Numbered from the stretch's first letter, positions 8,748 to 17,420 are shown. The stretch: 64,000 nucleotides of DNA from Muribaculaceae bacterium (GCA_022509105.1 JAFLTV010000005.1:1-64000); one strand, 5' to 3'. A program made the numbers and translations. Notes: generated by a model not told the origin, from the sequence alone.

Positions 8748-9221
8748 TCATAAATTTGGACCTCCGGGGCCTCTGCCGGGATTACCTCCTCCATTATTAG
8801 GGGGCAACATCGGACCATTGCCGCCACCTCCGCCTGGATTACCGCCACCGATACCTGTGCCCGGCACCCGGTTGTTTCCGGGATTCGGAGCTCCAACATT
8901 CCCGGGTCTTCCGGGATTACCGGGATTCATACCTACATTATTGCCCGGATTGCCGGGATTGCCCGGTGGTCTGCCGGGATAAATACCGATATTGCCGCCG
9001 GGGGGCCTTCCGGGATATCCTCCGGGTAAAAAGCCGGGGCCAAAAGGTGCGCCGGGCCGGTACATATTGGGATTATTCAAGGGAGGATTGAGCCAAGGGG
9101 CCGGGTAAATGGCGCCTCCAACCATTACGTCAGGACCCGAAGTCACAAGCGGACCGCAAGCAGTAGCCAGCAAACCTATGAGTCCGATAGCGCCTGATAT
9201 TATCAAAAGATTCCTTTTCAT
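8748..9221 (-). CDS. Collagen-like Gly/Pro/Asn-rich lipoprotein
   Basis: 157 residues. A lipoprotein signal peptide ends in LLATAC (Cys22 as the lipid anchor). From about residue 45 the chain is low-complexity Gly-Pro-Asn-Arg, with short motifs such as PGNPGNP, PGRPPG and NPGNPGRPG repeated irregularly, and a glycine-rich tail. There is no catalytic motif; the protein must be extended and surface- or periplasm-anchored. Gene transcribed alone leftwards, 125 bases from the leucine-rich-repeat operon. Function unknown; a cell-surface spacer or adhesin-like role is only a guess. Frame is supported by the signal peptide and by consistent composition to the stop. Confidence 0.7.
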   Translation of the reverse strand: MKRNLLIISGAIGLIGLLATACGPLVTSGPDVMVGGAIYPAPWLNPPLNNPNMYRPGAPFGPGFLPGGYPGRPPGGNIGIYPGRPPGNPGNPGNNVGMNPGNPGRPGNVGAPNPGNNRVPGTGIGGGNPGGGGGNGPMLPPNNGGGNPGRGPGGPNL

Positions 9222-9346
9222 GTCAACCTTGTTTTGCCGTTATAATTTTATAACAAAAGCGGTTAGCAATTGTTTAAAAGGATCTTTCTATCTTTTATGC
9301 CTTTAAATATCTCCGAGTGGATTGAAGTTGAAGGAACCTTCAAATT

Positions 9347-10207
9347 CTATTCGCTGAAGAAAAGATTCCAGACAATGGCTTTTTTATATTTTGACTTGCT
9401 TGAGGGAAGGATTGTCAGCTTGCATTTCTTATACATATCCTCTTCGCTCCAATCGAAAAGAGGAGAATCACAATCAAATACAGGCGGATTCGGGCTCAGA
9501 CACACTATCTCCCGGAGATTCGGACACTCAATGAAAATCAGCTCGCCAAGCATTTTGTTATTAGCCGGAAGAGTGGCCTTTCTGAGCGCATGGCAACCCG
9601 CAAAAGCATACGATTCGAGTTCCTCCATAGAATCGGGAACCACCACTTCTTTTAGAGATTCACATCTATTGAAGGCATTGGGGCCGATATGTTTCAAACG
9701 GGAGGGGAGTTTTATTTCCTGAAGACTCTTGCAGAAAGAGAAAGCTCCGCGACCGATATCCACAACCGTTGAAGGGAGGTTCACATATTGAAGCGCGGAA
9801 TCCCAAACGCACATGTATGCCGGAATTTTTGTAACACCTCGAGGAATGTCTAAGGAAATCAAAGATGTACATTCCCTGAAGGCGCCTTCTCCTATATTTT
9901 TCAGAGTGGAAGGCAACACCACCTCCTTGAGATTCTTGCAGCCTAAAAATGCATATTCGCCGATAGAAACCACTCCTTCGGAAATCACAATCTTTTCCAA
10001 TTGCGTGTCATCTTTGAATTGATAGGCCGGAATCTCCCTTTCCTTGGCAGGCCACACCACGGAATAATCGCCGGCGCCATCCTCCTTAAAATTCACCATT
10101 GAATCGAAAGGCAGCGTCTGGCCCGACATGGAGATAACACAAAACAATGACAGCGACAAGACCAGGCCGCAGGCATAAAGGAAATTTGAAGGTTTTTTAT
10201 TCATCAT
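9347..10207 (-). CDS. Secreted BspA-type leucine-rich-repeat protein
   Basis: 286 residues. A signal peptide covers about 1-31 (LVLSLSLFCVISMSGQ). From about 75 to 270 there are some seven LRR_5 repeats of ~23 residues with the pattern IGEYAFLGCKNLKEVVLPSTL. This treponemal/BspA class is common in host-associated Bacteroidales and is linked to adhesion or binding. No sorting domain follows the repeats. The ATG overlaps the upstream stop by 4 bases, making it the last gene of the TsaE-BirA run, which is a surprising partner for housekeeping genes. Confidence 0.85.
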   Translation of the reverse strand: MMNKKPSNFLYACGLVLSLSLFCVISMSGQTLPFDSMVNFKEDGAGDYSVVWPAKEREIPAYQFKDDTQLEKIVISEGVVSIGEYAFLGCKNLKEVVLPSTLKNIGEGAFRECTSLISLDIPRGVTKIPAYMCVWDSALQYVNLPSTVVDIGRGAFSFCKSLQEIKLPSRLKHIGPNAFNRCESLKEVVVPDSMEELESYAFAGCHALRKATLPANNKMLGELIFIECPNLREIVCLSPNPPVFDCDSPLFDWSEEDMYKKCKLTILPSSKSKYKKAIVWNLFFSE

Positions 10208-10794
10208 TGTTTACGAGGAGCAAATTCCGGGGGTAAAATTTTGTCGGGACTTACAGTGTCGGCGCTTGTAACCACAATTTTATTAGCACCGCGCCAGGGC
10301 AGAGTGGCATGATATTTCTTATAACCTACTCTCACCGGCTTTGCGTTATAAAGGGCCTCCTTCAATGTCGCGGCTGTTTTGTTGTCTTCCACGGAGAATA
10401 TAAAGTCTCGGCTATAGATCCGGGTCGTATCCATCAATTCTCGGTAAGGGATCAGAGTGCCTTCATAGGTTTTGAAAATAGAGCCTCTCTTCTCAATGTT
10501 TTCCACATATCCGTATTGTGTGGCATCTTCAACATAGGGGGAGAAATAGCGTATCCAGCAGCCTATGATAAGGCCGATCACCACTAAAGCAGCGATCACC
10601 CAAAGCCAGAAGGGAGCACGCGAGGCAGGTTTCAGATGCTCCCAATCCGATTCTTCCTCCTCCCAATAGGCAGGATCGTCTTCTTTATATTTAGGTTTCT
10701 TTTCCTCCTTGGGTTTCGGCCGGGCGTTGCTCTCCTCATCAAAGAGGTCGCCTTTATCACTGCGTATATCGTCTTGGTCGTCGTCGAAAAGCAT
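10204..10794 (-). CDS. Single-pass membrane protein with acidic cytoplasmic tail
   Basis: 196 residues. The N-terminal ~58 residues are very acidic and lysine-rich (LFDDDQDDIRS, KPKEEKKPKYKEDD, WEEEESDWEHL). One membrane helix (about 65-85, FWLWVIAALVVIGLIIGCWI) is followed by a ~110-residue extracytoplasmic domain including YEGTLIPYRELMDTTRIYSRDF. Similar proteins are conserved in Bacteroidales without assigned function. It sits between the flippase-like gene (28-base gap) and the LRR gene (4-base overlap). Confidence 0.65.
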   Translation of the reverse strand: MLFDDDQDDIRSDKGDLFDEESNARPKPKEEKKPKYKEDDPAYWEEEESDWEHLKPASRAPFWLWVIAALVVIGLIIGCWIRYFSPYVEDATQYGYVENIEKRGSIFKTYEGTLIPYRELMDTTRIYSRDFIFSVEDNKTAATLKEALYNAKPVRVGYKKYHATLPWRGANKIVVTSADTVSPDKILPPEFAPRKQ

Positions 10795-10822
10795 TTCTAT
10801 TTGGTTATTGTTGTTTACGATG

Positions 10823-11884
10823 TTATTGCTGTTGCTGCAAGAGGTTTTGCTGCGGTTGTTTCTTCTCTTTTTTGGAGACAGATATATAAATCATGGTAAA
10901 GATACCTAAAATAATTAACATGACAGTCTGTCCGCTCCATTGGACCATTGAAAAAGCTGTGCCTTGGTCGTCTGTGACTCCGTAAATGGCGAGCGCAAAC
11001 ATGATTGCGATATTCCAGGGACCCAAGCCTCCGTTGGATGGAATCGCCATGCTTATGGAACTCAAGACAAAGGCCACGAGGCAGGGTGCGAAACCGGCTG
11101 CCATGCCCGGTTTATGACAAAGGGCCCTCGTGAAGTCGAAGGCATAGAAAGCCACATAGAGCTGCATGAAATAACACCCCCAGATGCAAAACGTGAGAAG
11201 CAGGAATTTAAGCCTTCCTTTCATTTTAACTATTATGATAAAACCTTGCCACATTGAAAGGGCCGTTTCCTTTATTTTGATTGCAAAGGGATGATTCCTG
11301 AATATCCTGAACAAGATGAATATGATAAGGATGCCTCCGACGATGGCGGCCCAAAACCAGAATTGGGAAATCAGATGGATAAAATCTTTTCCTAAGGGAT
11401 ATTTATCCAGGAAGGAATGAAGAGCCGGCGCTGCCACAATCAATGAAAAGACCAAAAGCGATGCTACCATTATAGTGTCGGCAAGGCGGTCCCCCACCAT
11501 AGAACCCAACACTGAAGAGAAAGATGATTTTTTAAAGGAAGCCACATAAGTGCATCGCCAGACCTCACCCAAACGCGGGAAAACCAGATTCAGGGCATAG
11601 CAGCCGAAGATGGAGCAACACAAAGCCATGAAAGGGGGCTTTACATCCAAAGCGTTCAGCTGTAGCTGCCATCGGGCCGCACGGAAGATATGAGAAAAGA
11701 TGCTGATGCCCATGGCAAGAAGAATCCACCAATAGTCGACTCCATGCTTCAGAAGATCAAACATCCGGGAGAAATCCACCTTATGGAAAAGATAGACAAG
11801 CAGCAAGACGGTAAACGCTATCGGGAGCAGATAGCGTAATGCGAAACCTAAATATTTCTTTACCTTTTCTTTGTTGACCATCAT
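10823..11884 (-). CDS. Lysylphosphatidylglycerol-synthase-TM-region family membrane protein
   Basis: 353 residues, seven to eight hydrophobic segments, matching the UPF0104/AglD-like family: SHIFRAARWQLQL near the start, GEVWRCTYVASF, and GGLGPWNIAIMFAL near the end. Members are proposed flippases or accessory proteins for lipid-linked substrates; no catalytic domain is fused. The tail is Gln-rich (KKQPQQNLLQQQQ). Its start overlaps the birA stop by 4 bases. Substrate unknown. Confidence 0.8.
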   Translation of the reverse strand: MMVNKEKVKKYLGFALRYLLPIAFTVLLLVYLFHKVDFSRMFDLLKHGVDYWWILLAMGISIFSHIFRAARWQLQLNALDVKPPFMALCCSIFGCYALNLVFPRLGEVWRCTYVASFKKSSFSSVLGSMVGDRLADTIMVASLLVFSLIVAAPALHSFLDKYPLGKDFIHLISQFWFWAAIVGGILIIFILFRIFRNHPFAIKIKETALSMWQGFIIIVKMKGRLKFLLLTFCIWGCYFMQLYVAFYAFDFTRALCHKPGMAAGFAPCLVAFVLSSISMAIPSNGGLGPWNIAIMFALAIYGVTDDQGTAFSMVQWSGQTVMLIILGIFTMIYISVSKKEKKQPQQNLLQQQQ

Positions 11885-12666
11885 AAGATGAATTCAATCT
11901 CTTTGAAAGCGAAATCTCGCTTTTCCCCTTTATCTGTGATAATTGTCAGGAGTCCGTCTGAAGCCACCGACTGAATCCGGGCGTTTATATGCTCGTTTTT
12001 TATTTTATCGAAGAAAGGATGAAACTCGCCGTCATTCCTCCAGAGCGTCGTCATAAATTTATCATGAAGCTCCTCGGGGCGCCAAATTTCAGATAGATTT
12101 TTCTCGATATTATCGGCAATTTGAACTGATATTTCATCCAAATTGTAGTCAGCACCCGTAATTATTTTCATAGAGGTCGGGTTTGGGGCGTCGCTAAGAA
12201 ATTTTTCTTGATTCACGTTCAACCCTATTCCGGAAATAGTTCGGGTGATGTTTCTGCCCGTCACAACATGCTCCGTAAGGATTCCGCATATCTTGGAGTC
12301 GCCGACATAGATATCGTTCGGCCATTTGATTTTGGCTTCGATTCCATGTGATGAAAGAGTGCGGATAATTGCCAGAGCTATCGCTTCGGATAAAAGGAAT
12401 TGCGATGAAGCCGGGAAATTCAGAGGATGAAACAGCACTGAACCTGTGAAATTCTTACCCGGTTCGGCTTCCCAAGAATTACCCCTCTGCCCTCGTCCTT
12501 TATTTTGAGCAATTCCTCTAACCAAAGCCGGGCTCGGAAGCTCCTTTTCATTTTGAGCCACCCATGTGTTGGTTGAGTCTACAGTGTCAAGGCAAAAGAT
12601 CTCCATATCACAAATCGGGAATTCCTTAGAAAGAAATCTTTCTTGATCCGTCGGGATTAACGGCAA
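11881..12666 (-). CDS. birA: Biotin--[acetyl-CoA-carboxylase] ligase, monofunctional
   Basis: 261 residues. It has the biotin-ligase core: DSTNTWV, the biotinyl-AMP loop GRGQRGNSWEAEPG, and IKWPNDIYVGDSKICGIL. The N-terminal helix-turn-helix of bifunctional BirA is absent, so this is a ligase without repressor role. It biotinylates the carrier domain of biotin-dependent carboxylases. The start lies 41 bases inside tsaE, an unusually long overlap. A later internal ATG at 12606 (MEIFCLDTVDSTNTW) would avoid most of it and is a real alternative start. Confidence 0.9.
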   Translation of the reverse strand: MPLIPTDQERFLSKEFPICDMEIFCLDTVDSTNTWVAQNEKELPSPALVRGIAQNKGRGQRGNSWEAEPGKNFTGSVLFHPLNFPASSQFLLSEAIALAIIRTLSSHGIEAKIKWPNDIYVGDSKICGILTEHVVTGRNITRTISGIGLNVNQEKFLSDAPNPTSMKIITGADYNLDEISVQIADNIEKNLSEIWRPEELHDKFMTTLWRNDGEFHPFFDKIKNEHINARIQSVASDGLLTIITDKGEKRDFAFKEIEFIL

Positions 12667-13033
12667 TATTTACAGTTTTCGCATCCTCGGGGGTGAGAGG
12701 TCCCAGTCTGTCGGGCCATTCCACAAGGCAGAGGGCTCCGGACTCGAAATAATCGATTGCTCCCATGTCGAAGACTTCCTGTGGTGAGTCAATTCTGTAA
12801 AGGTCGAAATGAAAGATTGGATTTCCTTTGGCATCGAGATATTCGTTCACCAAGGAGAATGTGGGGCTTCCAAAATCATCGTCGGCGCCCAATTGTTTGC
12901 ACACCTCTGCAATGAATGTAGTTTTTCCGGCTCCCATTTCGCCTTCGAAAAGATAAATGCCTTTTCCGCCGGTGGCATCGATAAATTTCTCAGCAGCCTC
13001 CGCAATATTATCAAGTGTAAAATCAATTTCCAT
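12626..13033 (-). CDS. tsaE: tRNA threonylcarbamoyladenosine biosynthesis ATPase TsaE
   Basis: 135 residues. Walker A GEMGAGKTT (31-39), then SPTFSLVNEY, the family motif HFDLYR, and the closing LVEWPDRLG. TsaE drives the TsaB-TsaD complex that makes t6A37 in ANN-reading tRNAs. It heads a leftward run with birA and three membrane or surface genes. A consensus promoter at 13227-13258 gives a leader of about 190 nt. Confidence 0.93.
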   Translation of the reverse strand: MEIDFTLDNIAEAAEKFIDATGGKGIYLFEGEMGAGKTTFIAEVCKQLGADDDFGSPTFSLVNEYLDAKGNPIFHFDLYRIDSPQEVFDMGAIDYFESGALCLVEWPDRLGPLTPEDAKTVNIAVNPDGSRKISF

Positions 13034-13377
13034 TTTTCTGCAAATAATCTGAATTTATTAAAATTTTCATAATGCAGTAATTATATATGATTAAAGTGAG
13101 TGGTTGCTTCTTCTTATGCAAAATAAGAGTCCATTCCACAATATTTGTAAAGCACAAAAAGCACCAAAGAGATGCGGTGGGAACTAACTTTTTTGTAGGG
13201 GAATATTGCAATAACAGTCCCTGTTGCAAAGTTAAGAATAAAAACACTTCTTAACAAAAATCTCATCATTAGCCTTCCCCTCAGATCTTAGCCTATTCCA
13301 CAATATTTTAAAGATTTTCCCATTTACAAATTTACAATATACCTACAGGTTTCAATAATCCTTATTCCGACCCCTTT
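13034..13377. other. 344-base intergenic region with tsaE promoter and a 14-bp direct repeat
   Basis: No gene is supported here. It holds the tsaE promoter (separate entry) and a ~190-nt leader. The 14-mer ATTCCACAATATTT occurs twice in the same orientation (13133-13146 and 13295-13308), one copy inside the leader and one upstream of the promoter. A 74-codon leftward frame at 13023-13247 starts inside the promoter and has no coding character. Confidence 0.5.
13227..13258 (-). promoter_or_regulatory. Promoter of the tsaE-birA operon
   Basis: Minus-strand -33 TTTG (13255-13258), 20 bases, -7 TAACTTTG (13227-13234): full consensus. Transcription should begin near 13222. Confidence 0.8.
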
Positions 13378-14583
13378 TCAATATAAGAAACCGAAAAGCC
13401 ATAACGGAATTCTATTGCCGAAACCCGTTTCTATATCATCAATCGCTAAATAGCTATCCGCCACATCTGCAATTTGTTCAAAGGTTTTATTCCTACCTCC
13501 CACCTCAAAAAGATACTTGTCGTCTATTAAAAAATCTCCGGCCAAGGGATAGGATGCTTTATGATACACTTGTATTTGATTATTAAAAAAAGTCTCTCGT
13601 TCATTTCCTTTGTTTATAGAAAGGCATAAAGCATGCATGAGGCTAGTGTTTCCTAAAAAAATTTTATCAGGTTTGTATAGTTGTTTATAGTTTTTTATAT
13701 GAGAAGTTAATAAGGAAAGAATCTGAGCTCTGTCTAAGGCATAGAGCATCTTGAGCCCAAGTTCATTATTTGTTGAAAGTTGTCCCCATAAATCAGACAT
13801 TTTAGGTTGGAAAGGCACATTGCTACTTATAATCATTAATAGTTTTCTCACCTTCTGAATTGTTTCAAACGAAACATGCTCAACCGCCGGAAGATCATTC
13901 TCAATAACAACATTAATTGATTCCCTTAATCTTACGACAAAATCTTCCGGATCTTCATTGTAGAACGGGTAATATCCTCTCTTTAAATATTCTTCAAAAT
14001 GAGGAAAAATTTTAATATTACTAAGAATTTCCATTGAAATTTCCGGATGGTGTCGCAATATCTCATCGAGCGGAAACGGGTTAAAATTGTAAACCTCATT
14101 ATAAGCTAAAAATTCTCTGAAAGAAAGGCCATAAAGCGTGTAAGGAGTTTGTCTTCTTGAAAGGTCGACTTGACCGTTATCTATTTTTAGAAGGGAACTG
14201 CTTGTATAGACAATACTAAAATCCGGATAAGAATCATAAATATTTTTAAGCGTTATGGCCCAGTGTGGATAACGATGAACTTCATCAAGAAAGATTCTCT
14301 TCATTCCATATTTATACACCATATCTACGAGATCAATCAAAGAATGATCAGCAAACCATAAGTCATCAAGAGATGCATAAATGGTATCGTCTATATTTTC
14401 ATAGTTTTTTAATATATATTGGAGGAGCATGGTTGTTTTGCCCACACCCCGGGCTCCTCTAATACTTATAATCCTTGTTTCCCAGTTGATCTTATGGTAA
14501 AGATATCTTAGAAATCTGAGATTAACTTTAGAAATCTTTCTATGATAATTTTCTATGAGGGGGAGTAATTCTTTTTTATCCAT
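13378..14583 (-). CDS. AAA_14-type ATP-binding protein
   Basis: 401 residues. Walker A GARGVGKTT (43-51) and Walker B RIFLDEVHRYPHW (near 95) belong to the AAA_14 type of bacterial ATPases; LSFREFLAY and KIFLGNTSLMHAL are family marks, and the C-terminal FLIDDKYLFEVGGRNKT resembles the PD-(D/E)XK-like end (DUF4143) with the catalytic E and K positions retained. Members are abundant in Bacteroidales and of uncertain role, often varying between strains. AT-rich relative to neighbours and monocistronic, which suggests an accessory gene. Confidence 0.8.
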   Translation of the reverse strand: MDKKELLPLIENYHRKISKVNLRFLRYLYHKINWETRIISIRGARGVGKTTMLLQYILKNYENIDDTIYASLDDLWFADHSLIDLVDMVYKYGMKRIFLDEVHRYPHWAITLKNIYDSYPDFSIVYTSSSLLKIDNGQVDLSRRQTPYTLYGLSFREFLAYNEVYNFNPFPLDEILRHHPEISMEILSNIKIFPHFEEYLKRGYYPFYNEDPEDFVVRLRESINVVIENDLPAVEHVSFETIQKVRKLLMIISSNVPFQPKMSDLWGQLSTNNELGLKMLYALDRAQILSLLTSHIKNYKQLYKPDKIFLGNTSLMHALCLSINKGNERETFFNNQIQVYHKASYPLAGDFLIDDKYLFEVGGRNKTFEQIADVADSYLAIDDIETGFGNRIPLWLFGFLY

Positions 14584-14628
14584 ATAGTCTTTTTATATTT
14601 CAAAATGTAAAATTAAAGATATTTTTAT

Positions 14629-14680
14629 ATTTCTAACTATAAAAAAACCATTTTTTTTACATTTCCAACTATAAAAATAT
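14629..14680. repeat. Imperfect 17-bp direct repeat upstream of the AAA ATPase
   Basis: ATTTCTAACTATAAAAA and ATTTCCAACTATAAAAA, differing at one base, lie about 31 bases apart just upstream of the leftward ATPase gene. Position suits a regulator-binding site or promoter duplication; no direct evidence. Confidence 0.4.
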
Positions 14681-14689
14681 CTTGTTAAG

Positions 14690-14724
14690 ACAACAAAAAA
14701 GACGCACAAATAATGCACGTCTTT
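14690..14724 (-). terminator. Intrinsic terminator of the PepSY-like gene
   Basis: Minus strand: 11-bp stem (two G-U pairs), 14698-14708 with 14714-14724, 5-base loop, followed by TTTTGTTG. It lies 26 bases after the stop of the 14750 gene. Confidence 0.85.
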
Positions 14725-14749
14725 CATATATATTTTAGTGGATTATCTT

Positions 14750-15211
14750 TTATTTTTTGTCTTTTCTCCATTGGAGACCGTAGGTCTTATCAAATTTCAA
14801 CATTGTGCCGTTGGTGAGCTTCACTTTATATGAATCCTTCTTAAACTTGATGGATTTAACGGTTTCATTCTTGTAATCTTTAGAGATCACACCGCGAGCA
14901 TCGTTCGGAAGAAGAGTTGTAGGCACATTTCCGTTTTTGTTAGAAACCTGATACCAGTTGCCTTGTAGGTCGAAAGCGATCTTAGTTCCGTTCTCGAGAT
15001 TTACGCGATACCACATCGGTTGGGTTGTTGCCCTCATCATCTTCCACCAGGATTTTGAAACTTTCACTCCGGGATAATAGTCATTAAGGAAAGTCTGCAC
15101 TTGTGCCGGCATGTCGGAAACCGGTTTATAAACACGTTCAGCTTGTGCTGATGGAATTGCAAATGCGAGTACTAACGCTGCAAGGCTTAAAATTTTTGCT
15201 AATCTTTTCAT
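14750..15211 (-). CDS. Periplasmic PepSY-like (beta-lactamase-inhibitor-like) protein
   Basis: 153 residues with a clear Sec signal peptide ending SAQA-ER (about 1-24). The mature part has two tandem PepSY-like units; each holds a WYRVNLENGTKIAFDLQGNW or SYKVKLTNGTMLKFDKTYG strand pattern, as in the Bacteroidetes family of putative beta-lactamase-inhibitor-like PepSY proteins. Exported, basic, no catalytic residues. Ends with its own terminator, so it is monocistronic. Role unknown; some relatives respond to envelope stress. Confidence 0.75.
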   Translation of the reverse strand: MKRLAKILSLAALVLAFAIPSAQAERVYKPVSDMPAQVQTFLNDYYPGVKVSKSWWKMMRATTQPMWYRVNLENGTKIAFDLQGNWYQVSNKNGNVPTTLLPNDARGVISKDYKNETVKSIKFKKDSYKVKLTNGTMLKFDKTYGLQWRKDKK

Positions 15212-15339
15212 AACTTGAATTTTTAGAGTGTTATAATTTAATTTTTAGTTGTTTTCGTTTTTATAACAATTAAACGACTATGCTATTTAAATGGTTCACA
15301 TTCATGAAAAAAATTTTTTTATAAATGAGCTAACTTGGT

Positions 15340-15347
15340 TAACTTTG
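15340..15347 (+). promoter_or_regulatory. -7 element for the barrel-MFS unit
   Basis: TAACTTTG on the plus strand, 61 bases before the ATG at 15409. No good -33 TTTG at 19-21 bases. The leader contains a TATCCG/CGGATA hairpin (about 15376-15393). Confidence 0.55.
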
Positions 15348-15408
15348 CGAAGTAAAAGCGATGTTTGTTTCATATTATCCGTATATTCGGATAACCCAAT
15401 GACAAGGT

Positions 15409-16014
15409 ATGACGAAGCTTATTAAAAGAGTTGTTATATTGATTATTGTGATTTTTTTCTCATTAGAGGGAGAGTCTCAGCTTCGCTATGGCTTCAGATT
15501 CGGGGGAGATTTCGCTTCAGCTTCGTTAAAAAATGCAGACGGATATTCGCTTGTGAACCGCAGCGGCTTTACAGGAGGGCTGGATCTGGAATATCAGTTT
15601 GAGAAATGCGGATTTGCACCGGATATCGCAATACTTTACGCCCGTCATAACACGCGGCTGCGTTCAGGGGAGGAAGAACCCCACAGTTTCGGCAGAAACT
15701 TCATTGACATTCCATTACGCCTGAAATATAAATTTTGGTTGAAATCCACAAAAGACTTGTTTGGGCCTCTGGTCTATACGGGTCCGGTCTTTTCTTTCCG
15801 GCTTGACCATAACGATGCAAACCCGTTAAGGAGCAAGCGATTTCAACCCGGATGGGAAGTCGGGTTAGGTTTCGACATCATCAACTTTATCCAGCTTTCG
15901 GGAGGTTATCGTTTCGGGCTTGGGAATGCGGTGGCAGACTTCGAAGGCTTTCCGACAGCCGTTTTGCACACCAACGGATGGAACCTCAGCGCCACAATTC
16001 TTTTTGATTTTTAA
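15409..16014 (+). CDS. Outer-membrane beta-barrel protein (porin-family, PorT-like)
   Basis: 201 residues. Signal peptide about 1-23 (VVILIIVIFFSLEGESQ). The mature chain alternates aromatic and polar strands (LRYGFRFGGDFASASL, LDLEYQFEKCGFAPDIAILYA, PLRLKYKFWL, WEVGLGFDIINFIQLSGGYRFGLG) and ends in the aromatic residue of ATILFDF, as outer-membrane barrels do. This matches the small 8-strand OMP_b-brl family of Bacteroidetes. The MFS gene starts 6 bases after its stop, so they are co-transcribed. Ligand or function unknown. Confidence 0.8.
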   Translation: MTKLIKRVVILIIVIFFSLEGESQLRYGFRFGGDFASASLKNADGYSLVNRSGFTGGLDLEYQFEKCGFAPDIAILYARHNTRLRSGEEEPHSFGRNFIDIPLRLKYKFWLKSTKDLFGPLVYTGPVFSFRLDHNDANPLRSKRFQPGWEVGLGFDIINFIQLSGGYRFGLGNAVADFEGFPTAVLHTNGWNLSATILFDF

Positions 16015-16019
16015 GAGCC

Positions 16020-17405
16020 ATGGCAACCACTCCCTTATATAAGAACAGTCAAGACGTGATACCCAACCGAACGGATGCGCCTACATCCGGGGGTTATTAT
16101 ATCTTCATTATCACCTATCTCGTGTTGCTGAGTGCTTTCGGCTCATTCGTAAACGACATGTATATACCGACTCTACCGTCGATGGTGAAGTTTTTCCATT
16201 GCTCGGTTTCGACTGTGCAGTTAGGATTGACATTCGGCATGATAGGTTTGGGAGTCGGAGAGATGATACTCGGACCATTCAGCGACCGCTGGGGACGCAA
16301 ACCGATACTCATCGCAGCCTTGGTGGTATTTGCCATAGGAGCTTTCTGCAGCGTGTGGTCGAAATCGATTGAGGAATTCATCTGGTGGCGATTGGTGCAA
16401 GGTCTGGGTGCCTCCGGAGGCTATTTTTTGGCTCGTACCATCCCGGCCGACATGTACCACGGCCAGGATCTCGCAAAAGTGATGGCCTTAGTTGGCGCTA
16501 TCAACGGATTTGCTCCCGCCAGTGCACCGGTGATTGGTGGATTTGTATCCCGGGCTGTAGGTTGGAAAGGTATTTTCTGGATTCTTTTTGGTTTCAGCCT
16601 GTTGCTCTTGGTGTTATCCTTCATTTTTAAGGAGTCTTTACCCAAGGAGCGAAGAGTGCAAGGTCACTTCGGGATTGCGTTCAAGAACTATATCTACCTA
16701 TTGAAGAATAAGCAATTTGTGGTGCATATCCTTTTGAAAGGCTCAGCCTTGGGTATGCTTTTCGCCTATATATCGGCCGCACCATTTATCATACAGACTC
16801 ATTACGGATATAATCAGCTGCAATTCGGGCTCTTTATGGGTTTCAACGCCTTGTTTGTAGCTTGCGGAGCGATGGTAGCTTTGAAATTCAAGCCGTTAAG
16901 AAACGGGGCTGTATTTGCGGGAAGGACCTTGTTTCTGATATCGATAGGGCAGTTTATATGCCTCTATTTGGTAGACAACGTCTGGGTTTACGAGGCATGG
17001 AACGTAGCTTTGATTTTCTGTATGGGTATGTTGTTTACGGTAGCCAACACACTGGCGATGAACGAAGGTCGCGACTATGCCGGCGACGCTTCAGCGTTGG
17101 TGGGACTTGTAGGCTATATATTCGGAGCGATAGCCAGCCCGCTCGTAGGCCTTGGAGATATTCTACATTCCACGGCCATCACGCTTTTCGTTCTGGCCTT
17201 CATCACCCTTGTCTTCACACGAATGACGAAAGTGCTGCCTCCTGACCTGGAACCCACCACACAAAGCATGCACGCCACAGGGCTACCAAAGTATCCCACT
17301 CCACTGTCAACTCCAAAATCTGCATCTCCCGCAAACTCTACATCCGCTGCCATTACAATGCCGGCAAGCTCAGACAGCAATCAAAAATCTACTCCCCTGC
17401 CATAG
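16020..17405 (+). CDS. MFS transporter, Bcr/CflA drug-efflux type
   Basis: 461 residues, twelve membrane segments between about 25 and 400. The signature GPFSDRWGRKPILIAAL between TM2 and TM3 and the sequence MYIPTLPSMVKFF in TM1 are those of the DHA1 Bcr/CflA subfamily, proton-driven exporters of drugs such as bicyclomycin. The last ~55 residues form an unusual Pro/Ser/Thr/Ala-rich cytoplasmic tail (YPTPLSTPKSASPANS and beyond) not found in typical members of ~400 residues. Follows the barrel gene by 5 bases. Confidence 0.85.
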   Translation: MATTPLYKNSQDVIPNRTDAPTSGGYYIFIITYLVLLSAFGSFVNDMYIPTLPSMVKFFHCSVSTVQLGLTFGMIGLGVGEMILGPFSDRWGRKPILIAALVVFAIGAFCSVWSKSIEEFIWWRLVQGLGASGGYFLARTIPADMYHGQDLAKVMALVGAINGFAPASAPVIGGFVSRAVGWKGIFWILFGFSLLLLVLSFIFKESLPKERRVQGHFGIAFKNYIYLLKNKQFVVHILLKGSALGMLFAYISAAPFIIQTHYGYNQLQFGLFMGFNALFVACGAMVALKFKPLRNGAVFAGRTLFLISIGQFICLYLVDNVWVYEAWNVALIFCMGMLFTVANTLAMNEGRDYAGDASALVGLVGYIFGAIASPLVGLGDILHSTAITLFVLAFITLVFTRMTKVLPPDLEPTTQSMHATGLPKYPTPLSTPKSASPANSTSAAITMPASSDSNQKSTPLP

Positions 17406-17420
17406 ACATCCGCAAGGGTT

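Noticed and set aside
13023-13247. 74-codon leftward frame overlapping the start of tsaE
   Set aside because: Starts inside the consensus promoter of tsaE, has no ribosome binding site and no protein-like character.
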